Translations under genes and position numbers: made by a program | Notes under the pieces: generated by a model | What the model was told of the DNA's origin: nothing | The model's database searches: none | What the model saw: only the letters and a program-made list of their open reading frames with translations | Shown: positions 42,161 through 54,700 of the stretch, piece by piece | Numbering within the stretch: position 1 is the stretch's first letter | How the letters are laid out: every line of letters starts with the position of its first letter | NCBI GenBank assembly: GCA_029204045.2 | Contig: CM055076.1 | Location: 20,276,269 to 20,340,268 of the forward strand | Source: Tillandsia leiboldiana | Lineage: Eukaryota > Streptophyta > Magnoliopsida > Poales > Bromeliaceae | Length of the DNA stretch: 64,000 nt | Direction of reading: 5' to 3'

Positions 42161-43425
42161 CCCTTGTTTTGCTTAGCCAGTTTCTTTGAATCCCTCAAAA
42201 GTCTGTGATAGGCTAGAGCAAAATCTTCACCTTCCGAATCATCCGATTCATCGTCCGTTGCATTCTTTCCAACTTGGGAGGAGGACAATGACTCGGATGT
42301 ACTCGCCATTAAGCACATGAAGGGTGAAGATGTGGACGCGTGGAACGCTGTTGCGTTATCTTCTTCATCACTTGACGATGACTCATTTGACGATGAGGTG
42401 TCATCCCAAGTGATGGCTTGCATCGCTTTCTTCTTTGACGGATTCTTATTAGGACACTCCGTTGAGATATGGCCGTACCCTCGGCACTTAAAGCATTGGA
42501 CTTGTCCTTCTGAGCTTTTCTTATCCTTAGAAAAACCCTCTTGCTTTCTTGGTTTGAAACTTGAAGAACCTTTGCCTTTCTTCGACTTTACGAAGGATGG
42601 AGTTTTGCTTGAGTTACCCCTTCGAAAGTTTCGGCGAAATCTTCTTGTCAAGAGAGCAAGCTGCTTCTCAAAGTCCTCCATAGATAAATTCTCGTCATCG
42701 CCTGAGGAGGATGAATCCGCGTCTTCTTCTTTTGTTGTTTTCAACGCATAACCTGAAGACTTAGAAGAGGATGCCTTTCCAGAAGAATAGTTAGTAGGAA
42801 AAGTCATTTCATAAGTTTGTAATGAACCAACTAATTCTTCTACACGGATTTCGTCCGGGTGTTTAATAGTTTCAATGGCTGTAACCTTGGAACGAAATCT
42901 TTCAGGAAGAGTTCTTAATATTTTTCTTACAACTTTAAATTCTGGAATCTTCTCTCCCAAGTTAGCACATGAGTTTACGATGTCTTGCAATCGTGTGTAA
43001 TAGTCTGTGAAAGATTCATTTTCTGCCATGAAAATAGAGTCAAACTTGCTCGTAAGCATTTGCAGTTTCTGAATCTTCACAAGGTTAGTTCCCTCATGCG
43101 TAACTTGAAGAACATCCCAGATTTCTTTCGCAGTCTCACATGCCGAGATGCGAGAGAACTCTGTTTGAGATAAAGCATTAAATAGAGCATTAATCCCTTT
43201 GCCATTGTAAGAAGAAAAATCTATCTCTTCCTTGGTCCATTTCGACCTAGGTTTGATGGTGCGAACATCAGCAATAATTTCAGTTGGATTAGTCCATCCT
43301 AATTCAATTGATTGCCACACCCGTTCGTCGATGGAAATTAAAAAGGCTTTCATCCGTACTTTCCAGTACGCATAATTTGTTCCATCGAAGAACGGAGGTC
43401 TGTTGATGTTTCCACCTTCAACCAT
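42157..43425 (-). CDS. gag N-terminal part of copia 2
   Basis: A 422-residue frame starting MVEGGNINRPPFFDGTNYAY, 21 bases after the primer site as in copia 1. It has a UBN2/copia gag domain (FDGTNYAYWKVRMKAFL to LPERFRSKVTAIE). An S/D-rich and a K/R-rich linker follow, then a zinc knuckle CFKCRGYGHISTEC near 311. It ends at LAKQNKG with TGA because of a one-base deletion; the coiled-coil part continues in the overlapping 822-residue frame. In contrast to copia 1, the frame is intact around 42260, so the two copies carry different defects. Confidence 0.88.
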   Translation of the reverse strand: MVEGGNINRPPFFDGTNYAYWKVRMKAFLISIDERVWQSIELGWTNPTEIIADVRTIKPRSKWTKEEIDFSSYNGKGINALFNALSQTEFSRISACETAKEIWDVLQVTHEGTNLVKIQKLQMLTSKFDSIFMAENESFTDYYTRLQDIVNSCANLGEKIPEFKVVRKILRTLPERFRSKVTAIETIKHPDEIRVEELVGSLQTYEMTFPTNYSSGKASSSKSSGYALKTTKEEDADSSSSGDDENLSMEDFEKQLALLTRRFRRNFRRGNSSKTPSFVKSKKGKGSSSFKPRKQEGFSKDKKSSEGQVQCFKCRGYGHISTECPNKNPSKKKAMQAITWDDTSSSNESSSSDEEDNATAFHASTSSPFMCLMASTSESLSSSQVGKNATDDESDDSEGEDFALAYHRLLRDSKKLAKQNKG

Positions 43426-43445
43426 TGTTTATAACCCTATTCCCT

Positions 43446-43456
43446 CTCTGATACCA
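43446..43456 (-). other. Primer-binding site of copia element 2 (tRNA-iMet type)
   Basis: The minus strand reads TGGTATCAGAG, two bases from the 5' LTR. Confidence 0.85.
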
Positions 43457-43458
43457 CT

Positions 43459-44763
43459 TGTTGGGTTATGTATAATTGGATCTAAATAGGGGAAAAAACA
43501 CCTAGAGGGGGGTGAATAGGTGTAAACAATAAACACTCAAAAATCTTTGCGATATAAAACCCAATGCGGAAAAATAAATAACACGCAGAGATTTTTACGT
43601 GGAAAACTCCAAACCGGAGTAAAAAACCACGGGACCGATAACACGGTGAAATCCACTAGAATTAAACACGTACAAGGTGATATACCATACTCACAGACGA
43701 CTCAACCTTTTCCATACGCTCCTAGTTGATCTTCTCCGCTCGCTCCACGACGCTTCTCGAATCCACGATTTGCGTCCAACGCCGAATCCACGACGTCCGA
43801 CCGAATCCACGGTCTTCACCCAGTAGCACGCTTCGAATCCACGAACGTACCTCGCTCCGAATCCACGAGAGCAGTAGCACCTTGAATCCACAAGGCCACG
43901 CGAGTCCACGCGCCGATTTGGGAAAATCGTTGTTTTTGGGTGGTGATGATCCGCCGAATACTTAGATTAGAAATAGATCGGAAATACCATCTAAGTATTC
44001 ATTGATTTGATTCTACTCAAAATGTGAGTATGAAAACCTAGAATCAAATCAATCAATATAGATGAAGAAACATAAGATTTAATCTATAGATTTCCTTTCT
44101 TCTCTATTTGTGGATCTATCTAATTCGGTCGTCTTTTTTCCTTTTTCGTGGGTTGCCCTAAAAGATGAATTAAAGGGTCTATATATAGGTTAGAAACCAT
44201 TGGAAGAGGATAAGAATCAAAAACTAACCTTTTCTAGAATTTTTCAGGACGGCGATCCGGATCGGACTTCGGCGATCCGGATTGCAGTAGCGAGACAAAC
44301 AGTTTCTAGAAAAACCAAGGTTCGGGATCCGGATCGAAGTGCCTGATCCGGATCGTTCATACAATTCACCAAACACCAACGTTCGGGATCCAGATTGCAA
44401 AGCCTGATCCGGATCGTTCATGAAACATGGTAAAACCAGTGTTCGGGATCCGGATCAAAGGAGGCTACGATCCGGATTGAACTGGTGTATGAACAAACAC
44501 CCTTCTGGATCCGGATTGGAAAGTCTGATCCGGATCCTGAACATGTCTCATGTCCAGTTTTTGATTTTTAAGCAATTAGAAATTCATCCAAGTGTTTCTA
44601 CACTATAAGAAGTATTCGGATCACCAAAAATAATTAGTTAAACATACCTGATCCTTTTGAATTCTTCTTTCTTGAGATTGAGTTAAATGATCCAACTTTC
44701 TTTATCTTCAATCTTCAAGACTTAACCGAATTCACGAAATACGCCAACTCAAATTCCGTAACA
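43459..44763 (-). repeat. 5' LTR of copia element 2
   Basis: 1,305 bp, TGTTGGGTTA to TTCCGTAACA in plus-strand reading, followed by CCACA. GATCCGGAT cluster at about 44253-44540 and TATATATA at 44179-44186. Confidence 0.92.
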
Positions 44764-44768
44764 CCACA

Positions 44769-46900
44769 TCCTTGCTCTCACACAAGTTCACAAAGCACCA
44801 ACCACTTGTCCACACAGATCAAGATTGATCTGAAGTGAGCATCAAGCTCAGGGGACCTTTCTAAGCAATTTTGATATTCAACTCGAAGCCTGAATCAACC
44901 TCTTTCTTCTTTGTGGCATTTCCACAAACATCTAGTGGGCACCAATCTGTAAACAAGAACCCAACCAAAACTCCAGGTTGTTCTCTGTAATTACAGCACC
45001 AAACTGCTTCCTTCTTGGAAGGAAATGCTCTACTAATGTTCCTAGAGTGTTCTCATCAACTTGGAGCAACCAAAACCCCCAGGTTGGCTCGGGCTCGAGG
45101 AAGAAGATGACCCCCTCGGCTTTGAAATTCGTGATCAGCAACCTAAGGCATCTGGGACCAAATGCCATGACCCATTGGATGCTAAAACACTCCGTGAATC
45201 TTTCTGTGCCCGTGCCCGGCGACAGGGCACGGCGGCGGCTCGGCGGGGCCAAGCTCCATCTCGAGCTTCTTCACCTCTAATGGTGAATTTCCACAGAAGC
45301 CCTTTGAAGCTCTCTAACATGGATGGAAGTGTTCATCTGGTCCATACAAAGCTTCCCGACCAACCCAGCCCAACCGGAGTTGGCCGGAGCGCCGGCGGCC
45401 GCAACATGTCCCCATTTCGGGTCAACAATGGCCGCCACCCTCCAATGCTGCATGGACAGTATGCAAGTGCATGGATGCACTCCTCGCACACCCAGGAAGG
45501 TTTCTGGGCAAGTGGCCGGCGGCGGGGAGGCGCGCCGGCGCCGGAGCAGCAAGCTCGGCCGAAGTGAAAAATCCCGAAAACTAGGGTTGGGTTCTGCAAC
45601 CGATCGGCTTGATCAAACTCCACCAAATTTGGTGGAGTTGATCCCCAGCTCCAACCGTCCAAACCCATCATTTTGGTTCCCGAGTTGGTCCACAGGTTGC
45701 CGAGAAAAATGGCGGCGGAGCATGGCTAGGTTTCCGGCCATCTTTTGCTCCCGCCGGCCATGCAACGCACATGGGGGCTCGGGCTTGTGCAGGAGGCATG
45801 CTAAGAGCCTCATTATGCTACTGCTAAAGGTCTCGGGTCTTGAGAACCATTGGTTAGGGTGCTCTCACCTTGGCCGGAGTTGGTGAAGGAGGAAGAAGCC
45901 GGTTCTTGGTCCCTTCTTCACGCGCGGCCACGGCAAGCTCCAGCAAGGTCCACAGACTCCGGGGAACACCGCAGGAACACTTCAATCCAACTTTGGTGAG
46001 GTTTGGTCCCAACCTTTCTCTCTCACTCTCTCTCTCGGACTCTCTCACTAAGGATAGTGTCCCTCGGCTTCCTTGCTCTCGGGGCTAAGTCTGGGATGAT
46101 ACAGAGGAGCTGATGCTTTGAATCCTCCCCACAGACCCCTCGAGCTCTGGCCCAAGGTAGACCAAGAGGCATACACAATAAATGCAAGATTCTTATGCAC
46201 AACCCGGGTTCACACACAACCCCCAAGCCCCGAGCTCTGCTCAGCCACATTCATGGGCTTCTCAAGTTGGCAGAAGCCCAACAACAAGGTTCCAAGAGCT
46301 TTGGCCCAAGAACACTTAAGTTATTCGAAGAAAAAATAATAATTTGGCGTTTTTTACGCATTTCGAGAAAATCTGCTCGACGAAATGCGAAATGGACTTC
46401 GCCACGACGTCCGGCTCGTCGAGACCTTCAAGATAGGCTGTTCATTTGCTTGATTTGGTGCACAAATGAATTCTCGGGCCATCTTGCTCTATGTGTCGCA
46501 ATCCGACGCACGCACTCCGATGCACCCGGATCGCCAAACACGAAATCCGTCAGTGCCATTGCGTTCAGAACGTCGAAATTAGCTAGGATCGACTACTCAT
46601 ACTGCTAGTCTTATTTTGCAGATAGTGGTTTGGCCTACCGTCGATCCAGAGGGGACCGAAAACCGGAGTTTACTATTCACACTTAAGTTGCGGGGCCCGC
46701 AATTTCTTTGCTGATTTCTGGAAGATCCGACCGTTGGATCGTCGACAAGTGAATATGAATTTTTCATGTTTCGACGAGACGGTCGCAATGGTGAACTCGG
46801 ATTTCCGAGATCAGACCCCGATCAAAAAGCGATATTTTTGGGTTTTTATTTACCTACTTTCTGCAATTAATAAATCCAGAAATTTATTTAAATCTTTAAA
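44769..46900 (-). mobile_element. Unclassified GC-rich repeat, possibly an LTR, interrupted by copia 2
   Basis: Contiguous with 32981-33332 once copia 2 is removed. It is GC-rich with a CT-rich microsatellite (46015-46050). All open frames here are short and overlap on both strands without family motifs. A GA-rich leader-like stretch on the minus strand suggests a retrotransposon LTR or leader read in minus. I could not find LTR ends or coding domains, so the class is uncertain and a decayed host gene is not excluded. Confidence 0.3.
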
Positions 46901-48399
46901 AATTCACGATTACTACATGTTTTCCGAAGTTGATTACCAAATCAACTGTCCCATTGTAGAAAACAACTTGAATGCACATATGCCTTTGTTATGTCGAAAG
47001 GATAGTAGCCTAGCTCAATATAAAATACTCATTGAAAAATTTATTATAGAAAAATACTTTACTATAACAAAATTAGGTTATAGGGACACATCTTTGTGAC
47101 ACTTTTGTACAAGTGTTCTATTTATATTTCATCTATATCCAAAATTAGATTATAGGGACACATTTTTATGACACATTACAATAATATGTGTCGCTATACA
47201 TCCTAGCGACTGCACATGTAGCAACACAAATTATACGTATCGGTATTTTTACTAGCAGTACTTTTTTCAGATTTTAAAAATACTTAAAAGTATCGCTATA
47301 GTATAATTTTGTTATTGTGTTTTAATAAACAAGCTTGTTTAAATCTAGCCGTTTAATTTTTAAGGTTAAAATTGACTTTTACAAAGTAGTAATTATAACT
47401 TGCTCAAGAGGTTTACTAGTCAAGATCAATTGTAAGGATGATGTTGGAAAACACATACATATACTACCTAATTACAAAATTTGATAACATTTAGCAAATC
47501 TTTGTTTCCTTATTTAAATTTGTTGCTTAGGAAATTAGATAGTGGGTAATTTGGTAAGTAACAAACTTTTATAAATTTGAATTTAAAATTTAACTTGATT
47601 TTAAACTTTACATTTATAATAATATAAATTAAGTTCAAATTTAAATCTAAATTTAATTTTCAAAAAGAAAATATTTATATTTAAATCAATAATACATTTC
47701 AATTCAAATTATTAATCCAATATTAAAATAACATGAAAGTTCAAAAATATTAATCTATTTTAAATTTGAATTTAATTTATACTATACTTATAAACCCAAC
47801 TTTCATTACTTATTTAAATAGAAGGTTTCTATTTTTTAAATGAAATTTAAATTGTTAATTCAATATTGAAACATCATTAAAGTTCAATGATATTTAAATT
47901 TAGATTTAATTTATATTATGGTTAAAAAACAAATTTAGTAACTATTTAAACATAAAGTTTTTTGAAAATTAACTTCAAATTATAAATTTGAATTTAATTT
48001 TATCTATTTTTACTTCAAATTATTTTTAAAATGATTTTTTCCTTTGTTAAATAACACATTAAGTCAATCACACTACGATGGTAGGCATTAATATTTAATT
48101 TTGAACTTCTGTCAAAAGAATTTCTATATACGAATAAATAGAGGTACAATCTTGACCTGCACCTACTAGATCAATTTGAATTGAATAATTTATGTCTTTA
48201 TACAAGTTAATTTTGGTCATAATATGTTAAATCTAAAAAGTTTTGGATAATTTTTTAGCTTAACTTTCAATCGATTTTGAATTATGGTTTTTAGACAAAA
48301 CAAGTTGGATTTGCATATTGGGTTAGAAAAATGGGCCATGATTCAAAATAGGTCCAATTGATAGGTTATTACATTGGGAGAAGTGGATTTATTTAAGAA
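46901..48399. other. AT-rich intergenic DNA with a CACTA-like fragment
   Basis: At 47060-47280 short motifs repeat in both orientations (TTATAGGGACACAT twice, ATGTGTCGCTATA, TCCTAGCGAC). This is reminiscent of subterminal repeats of CACTA or related MITEs, but no CACTA terminus was found. The rest is AT-rich and non-coding. Confidence 0.35.
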
Positions 48400-48712
48400 T
48401 AAACTTATAGCTTATTTTTATTTTATCATCTTCGTTAAATAATATTTTATTTTGCCTTCTTATGATTTAGCTTATTTTTACTTTAGCATTCCATGATTTA
48501 AAAAATCATGCCCCCATGTAGTTTAGCATATTTTTTACTTTGCTACTGTATCGTTCTTTTAAAAAAAAAAATTTACCATTCTATTTTGACATAGAATTTT
48601 TTTGATAAAATAAAAATTAAATCACAAAGGTGCAAAGTTAAATTTTTTTTGAATCACGGGTGTAAAGCAAAAAATGAGTGAAACCTCTGGGAGGTAATTT
48701 GAAGTTTATGTC
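48400..48712. mobile_element. Foldback-type MITE, intergenic copy
   Basis: The left end (ATAAACTTATAGCTTATTTT) and the reverse complement of the right end (CATAAACTTCAAATTACC) are related, giving an inverted-repeat structure. The interior includes CATGCCCCCATGTAGTTTAG and TAAAATAAAAATTAAATCAC. The same sequence, better preserved, occurs in all four introns of the CNL gene (54581-57150). Confidence 0.6.
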
Positions 48713-50419
48713 ATATTTAATTAATTAGATGGATTGAATGATCATATCAATATTACACTAATTGAGTTATCCAATTAAATAAATCATAACTCAAATAGGT
48801 CAATTTTGGGTTGACTATTCATGTTCAAAAGGTTAAAATAATGATAAATTATATTCTTTCTAATTAAAATTTAACTTTGATAATCCAATTTTAATTTATT
48901 AAGATTTTTGTCGGAAATTTTATAGTTTATGGTATTCAAGTCTTACAAATCAATTTAATTGGTCGGCTAGTAACGTGTTGTTGATATAACAATGATATAG
49001 CTGTATTATAGCTAATGATATAAAAATAGCCATAATATTGTATTATTACCACATCAACATCAAATCATCATTTAGCCATCTTCATTGAATCATAATAATA
49101 CTCGACTGTAATAATTTAGGGAATTTGAATTTGAAATTACAAATAATTAAAATTATACTATCAAAGTTGTGTTTTTTATTTCAAATAATCTATAGTGGTG
49201 GGTATTCTATACAAGATTAAACGTCTAGGGTTTTTTTTTTTTTTTGTTTGTCAAAACAGTGAGAAATTATTGCTTGCACCATCTTATACATCTTGCTCCT
49301 AAAATTTATAACAAAAATTATAAAGTTAATATATAATCTATTGAATATGTTTTATAATAATTTAAAATGTCATATCAAGTATTATAAAATTTAGATATTT
49401 TTTTTTAATAAACCGAGCAATGCTTACTTTTATATCGTAATCTTTTAGATTACTTGATCCAATTTACATGGTGTACCAATACACCTACTAGTGTGGGCAA
49501 TTTTTTCTGTCACAATATTTGAAAAGGTTATTAGATTTGTAAAGCAATAGATGAACGAAAGTATCTTTGAGATTAGTACGGATTGATCGATGAGTGCACA
49601 GCCCCGGTATAACCGATCACTTCAAATATTTTGTATGGTTGGATTAATGTATATCAACCGTGATGATAAGAAAGTGGCATTAAAAGTGGTGGTAAGAGTG
49701 ACATTAAAAGGAATGTATAGGAGCATCTCTCTTTATTATAATATGAGTTGAGCTGGAATGTTATCAATAGCAAACGGTTTCGTTGCCATTCATTTATTTT
49801 AGATGATGCAGCTTTCAAATCGAGGATCAGCACTGTTGAATATAATCTAAACCACTTAAACTATATAGAAATTAAATTTTAAATTTTTTCGACATCGTTG
49901 ACCTAATGATCAAAGGGTTGCAAAATTAATAATTTCAACACTTTAAAAAAAATTGATCTTAATTATAAGACTTCTATCATTACTTTCTGAAGAATATTTA
50001 TTTTCAGTTGTTCATTTTTGTGTCCACTTAATGGACAAGAAAAAATTATTGATAAAGCATGAAATTTAATTTTCAGATAGTTTAAATAGTTTAAGTTATA
50101 TTTAACGGTACCGATCGTCGTTTTAAAACAAATGAATGGTAAAGGAGCACATTTGCTATCAATAGCATTCTTGCTCAATTCATCATAATATATAATAAAT
50201 AAAATTAATACAAAAACACATGGCAATTTCTGAAGTATTTTTATCTATGAGCTTGTTTAGTTTAGATTCAAAAAAAATAATTTATACAAAATTAATTCTA
50301 ATTTGGAGAATTGATTTTAATTAAAAGTTGAACAATATTTGGCTGAGTTTAGATAGAAGACGATTTTTATGAAGTAATTTTATAAAGCTATTTGTAAATA
50401 ATAATTTTTTTTTCTAAAT

Positions 50420-50980
50420 TTTTCTTTGAAATAATTTAAAATTTAAAATTTAAATTTAAATTTGCACAAAAATTTAAAATTTAAAATATTAATTTGAAAA
50501 TCTAAAATTGAAATTTTAAATTTAAATTTTTAATTCTAAATTTTTAATTTCAACTTCATATTTTAAAAATAAAATTTAAAATTTAAAAAACTTAAAATTT
50601 GAAAATTTAGAATTAAATTTTGAAATTTGAAAATTTGAAAATTTAAAATTTAAAATTTTGAATTATAAAAATTTAAAATTTGTAATTTGAAAATTAAAAC
50701 TTATAATTTTAAATTTTAAATTTCAAATTTTAAAATTTAAATTTTATCTTAAATTCTAATTTTGAAATTTAAAATTTGAGTTTGAAATTTAATATCTAAA
50801 TTTTATATTTTATATTTTGAAATCTATAATTTAAAAGTTAAATTTTAAAATTTCAAACATAAAATTAGAAATTAAAAATTAAAAATTGAATTTAAATTTT
50901 AAATTTAAAATCAAAATAGAAATTTAAAATTTGAGTTCAAAATTATAATTAGATTTTAAAAAGTAGATTTTAGTTGTTTC
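50420..50980. repeat. Low-complexity AAATTT-type block
   Basis: Repeated irregular runs of AAATTTAAAATTT and variants over about 560 bp, almost free of G and C. Confidence 0.75.
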
Positions 50981-51220
50981 TGAGTTTTGAATTTTGAAAA
51001 TTAGAAAAGTAATTCTAAATATTAAAATCTGATGCTCAAAAGTGGGCATATTTATAAGCCAAACATTCTATTGGCCAAAAATTATTTTTAAATTCAAAAT
51101 TTCTTTTGGATAGCTACACCAAGCACCCACTGTTTATAAGTAAAGTGAGTATATTTATGAGGCTCAGTTTATTTGATAACCAACAACAACAACAATCGTT
51201 GTTAAAATAACCAAAAACAT

Positions 51221-51318
51221 TCTTCAGATGATAAGAGTTGATTCATAAATTTTTTGGATTAAATATTTTTCTTCGGATGATAAGAGTTGATTCATAAATT
51301 TTTTGGATTAAATATTTC
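51221..51318. repeat. 49-bp tandem duplication upstream of the CNL gene
   Basis: Two units start TCTTCAGATGATAAGAGTTG (51221) and TCTTCGGATGATAAGAGTTG (51270), each running through ATTTTTTGGATTAAATA. It ends about 430 bp before the CNL start codon. Confidence 0.85.
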
Positions 51319-51752
51319 AAAAATTATTTTTTTACCGAAATTTTTTTTATCATGTTTAGTTTCTAAAGAAAATAAAAATTTTAAATAAATAAACTTTTAT
51401 CTGAAAATAGTATTTTCATCTCTCAAATTATTTATTAGAAATATAAAAATTGTTTTTTCTTCTTTTTTTTTTTTGTATTTTGAAAAGTAGCTTTTCATCT
51501 TTCTTTTCCTAGGGAATCAAATAAAGCAGTGATACTCTATTGCTTTGCCATGCAAAAGTCTCCATGATTCTAATCTCAGCTCCCTCCATATTAGATGACA
51601 GCATTCAAGAACTCATACATTCCTCCTAAATTTTTCTTCTTTGCATGGTGAACATCTCTTTCCTCTTTCTCCAATTTCTGTACTCCTGCAGGAGTTTGAT
51701 CGATTGCCTGAGTAGCGGTGAAGCAGCTGCACTTAGAGGTATCTGGAGGATT

Positions 51753-54700
51753 ATGGCTTTAACTTTCATAGGCCAATCGGTGGCATCGGCGATCATCGGG
51801 AATCTCGTTAATAAATGCTTTTCCTATCTCAACGCGTTCCCGGCAGCCAGTGGCAAGCAGGACGAGCTCGACCGGCTCCAGAAAGCCCTTCCGCAGGTCG
51901 AGGCAGTCTTGACTGCGGTTGAGGAGGGTGCGTGGTCGGCCATGATGCAGAACGAGGGGCTGCGTGTGTGGCTGTGGCAGCTCAGAGATGCCGTGGAGGA
52001 TGCAGAGGACGTGCTCGACGAGCTGGAGTACTACGAGCTGGAGAAGAGAATACAAGATAGAGATGACAAGGTGTGTGGCAATAGTCTCTTTGAATGCAAA
52101 ATAAAGATTGGTAGTTTTATTAAAGGTATCTTTTCCGATGACACACTGGGGAGGTTGAAAGAGGCCGTCAAGAACTTAAATATGGTCATTGACCGTATGG
52201 GGCCATTCCTTCAACTTGCTATTGAGTTTTATGGCCCTAGCGTTAAGCGTCGGAAGCTCGAGGAAGTCAAGAATGCTCGCGAGACTAGCAGCTTGTTAAC
52301 CGAAAGTGAGGTGTTTGGACGAGACAAGGAGAGGGACACCATAGTCAAATGGCTTATCAAACCGGTAGATGGCGAGTCTGAAGGGATCACTTTCAATGTC
52401 TCTGCTTATACCATTGTTGGTATGGGTGGGCTTGGGAAGACTACTCTTGCCCAACTAATCCATCAAGACGAAAGAGTGCAAAGGTACTTCGACTCGATTA
52501 TGTGGGTTTGCGTTTCTCAAGACTTCAATGCAGCTGCGATAATGAGAAAGATGTTGAAAGATGAAAATAGTGGCAAGAGTCTAGATGCACTCCATGAGGA
52601 CCTTAAACAAAAACTTACGTCATATAGGTTTTTACTCATTTTGGATGATGTTTGGAATGAAGATAATATGTCAGAGTGGGAGAAATTGGTTGCTCCTTTG
52701 AAATTCGGACAAAGAGGAAGCAAGATCCTGTTGACAACTCGAATGGGCTCAGTTGCGGATATGGCTGCAAGGGTGATGGAATATAAGAGGGAATCATTTG
52801 ATCTGAAGGAGTTAGAGGAGAGCGATTGTATGTCACTTTTCAATAAGCATGCATTCCTTGGTGTGAACCCAGATGATTATAAAAACTTGCAGCCGATTGG
52901 TGAACAAATAGCGAAGAAGCTTGGAGGATGCCCATTGGTAATAAAGGTTATGGGAGGACTACTAAACTCCTGCAAGGATTATGAATACTGGAAGAGAATC
53001 TTGAAAGAAGACACTATGAAATTACAGCAAGAAAAGGACAGCATCATGACAGTTTTAAGATTAAGCTACGACCATTTACCCACAAACTTGCGAGTCTGCT
53101 TTAGATATTGCAGTATATTTCCGCAGGATTATGAGTTTAAGAGGAAAGAGTTAGTCTACATGTGGATGGGTTCGGGTTTGATATCACAGTCTATTTGTGG
53201 AGGGCAGAGCCCGGAGGACATTGGAAGGGAGTATTTAGATCTTCTAACAAGAAAATCATTCTTTACTTGCAAAACGAAATATTTTGGGGACAAAATTTAT
53301 AAACGTTATGTTATGCATGATTTGATGCATGACCTAGCACAATCTGTTTCTCGAGGGGAATGCATTAGAATAAGAGGTGATGTTGTAGGAAATACTATTC
53401 CACGGACAGTTCGACATTTGTCTTTTGAAACCATAAATCTTCATTCCATAGAAGAGATCCCCAATCTTAAGAACTTGCGCACTCTTGTCATCTCTGCTAA
53501 AGGCAGCCATGAGCATAATGAAGATTATTTACCTGTGTTTAATAAGGTTATAAATGGATTTAAAACTTTACGGCTATTGAGCTTAAGAGTGAAATTTAAA
53601 TATAATAAATTACCTGATGCACTTGATAGCTTGATACACCTTCGGTACCTATCTATTTCGTCTTATTTGACTACATATGAAAGTTTCCATTTTCAATCTC
53701 CTTATAGGCTTTATCACTTGGTAGTCATGAAGTTATCCTTTCGGGGAATTCCTCCTATGAATATTGAATATGATGGCTTCACTAACTTGGTCAATTTGCG
53801 TTCATTAGATCTTCCTAATGTGATAAAAAATATTCCTTATCTTAGCAAACTGCCCTTCATCCGCAAATTAGAAGATTTTGTTGTCCGAGAGAAGAGTGGT
53901 TACAAAATCAGTGAACTAAAGAACCTCAGAGATCTTCGTGGTCACCTGAGCATTAGAAAACTTCAAAATGTGAGGAGTTCTGAAGAAGCTATGGAGGCCA
54001 AGCTGAAGGAGAAAGAATATCTCAAATCATTGTCATTGGTATGGTCTAAACGTCGCTCTAATAATGTAAAGACAGATGAGCAGCTTCTCGATAACCTCTG
54101 CCCGCATATCAATCTCAAGAGTTTGTGTATTGAAGAATACCAAGGTGTTAAATCTCCTTATTGGATGACAGATCCGTCACGCATCAACTTGACATTCATC
54201 AAACTGAGTGACTGTAAAGGATTGGTGCATCTCCCACCTCTTGGGGGTCTGCCATCGCTCAATGATCTTCACATGACGAGACTGCACGCAGTAAAGCAAA
54301 TAGGTTGTTCATTCTATGGGTGCGGTGGTGGATGTGCCTTTCCATCATTGAAGGAACTAGACTTTGAGGACATGCCTAACTTGGAGGAGTGGATTGGAAT
54401 AGATGATTGCTGCATGTTTCCTAAACTTCATACTTTGACAATTACTAGGTGCCCTAATTTGAAGGGACTGCCTGCTCTCCCTCGATGTTTAAATAAATTA
54501 CAAATTAAAGATGTCGGATTGACTACTCTTCCAGCAATAAATGAGAATTGTGGAAACCACAATGTAAGTGCTCTATTTTATAAACTTAAAATTACTTCAT
54601 GAGGTTTAGCTTATTTTCTCTTTGCCCTCCTGTGGTTCAAAAAGTTTCACTTTGCCCCCTCTATGGTTTAGCTCATTTTCACTTTGCCATACCGTGGTTC

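Larger units (their letters stand above)
33333..44763 (-). mobile_element. Sirevirus-like Ty1/copia element 2, both LTRs present
   Basis: An 11,431-bp element with exact CCACA target duplications (33328-33332 and 44764-44768). LTRs are at 33333-34630 and 43459-44763. It has an iMet primer site, a gag and pol on the minus strand, and an extra ORF region between pol and the 3' LTR. A large gag with a coiled coil, an internal region of about 8.8 kb and an ORF in the env-like position are features known for Sireviruses. Gag, RT and the extra ORF each carry stops or shifts, so it is not autonomous as it stands. Confidence 0.88.
48713..51600. other. AT-rich intergenic DNA upstream of the CNL gene
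   Basis: No gene was seen. 50420-50980 is a low-complexity block made almost entirely of AAATTT/AAAATTT variants. 51221-51318 is a 49-bp tandem duplication. I could not identify a confident core promoter for the CNL gene. Confidence 0.6.

Noticed and set aside
51645..51752. Upstream ATG of the CNL frame giving 36 extra residues
   Set aside because: The extra segment is not typical of CNL proteins, whereas ATG 51753 gives a standard Rx-type N-terminus. Kept as a possible alternative start only.
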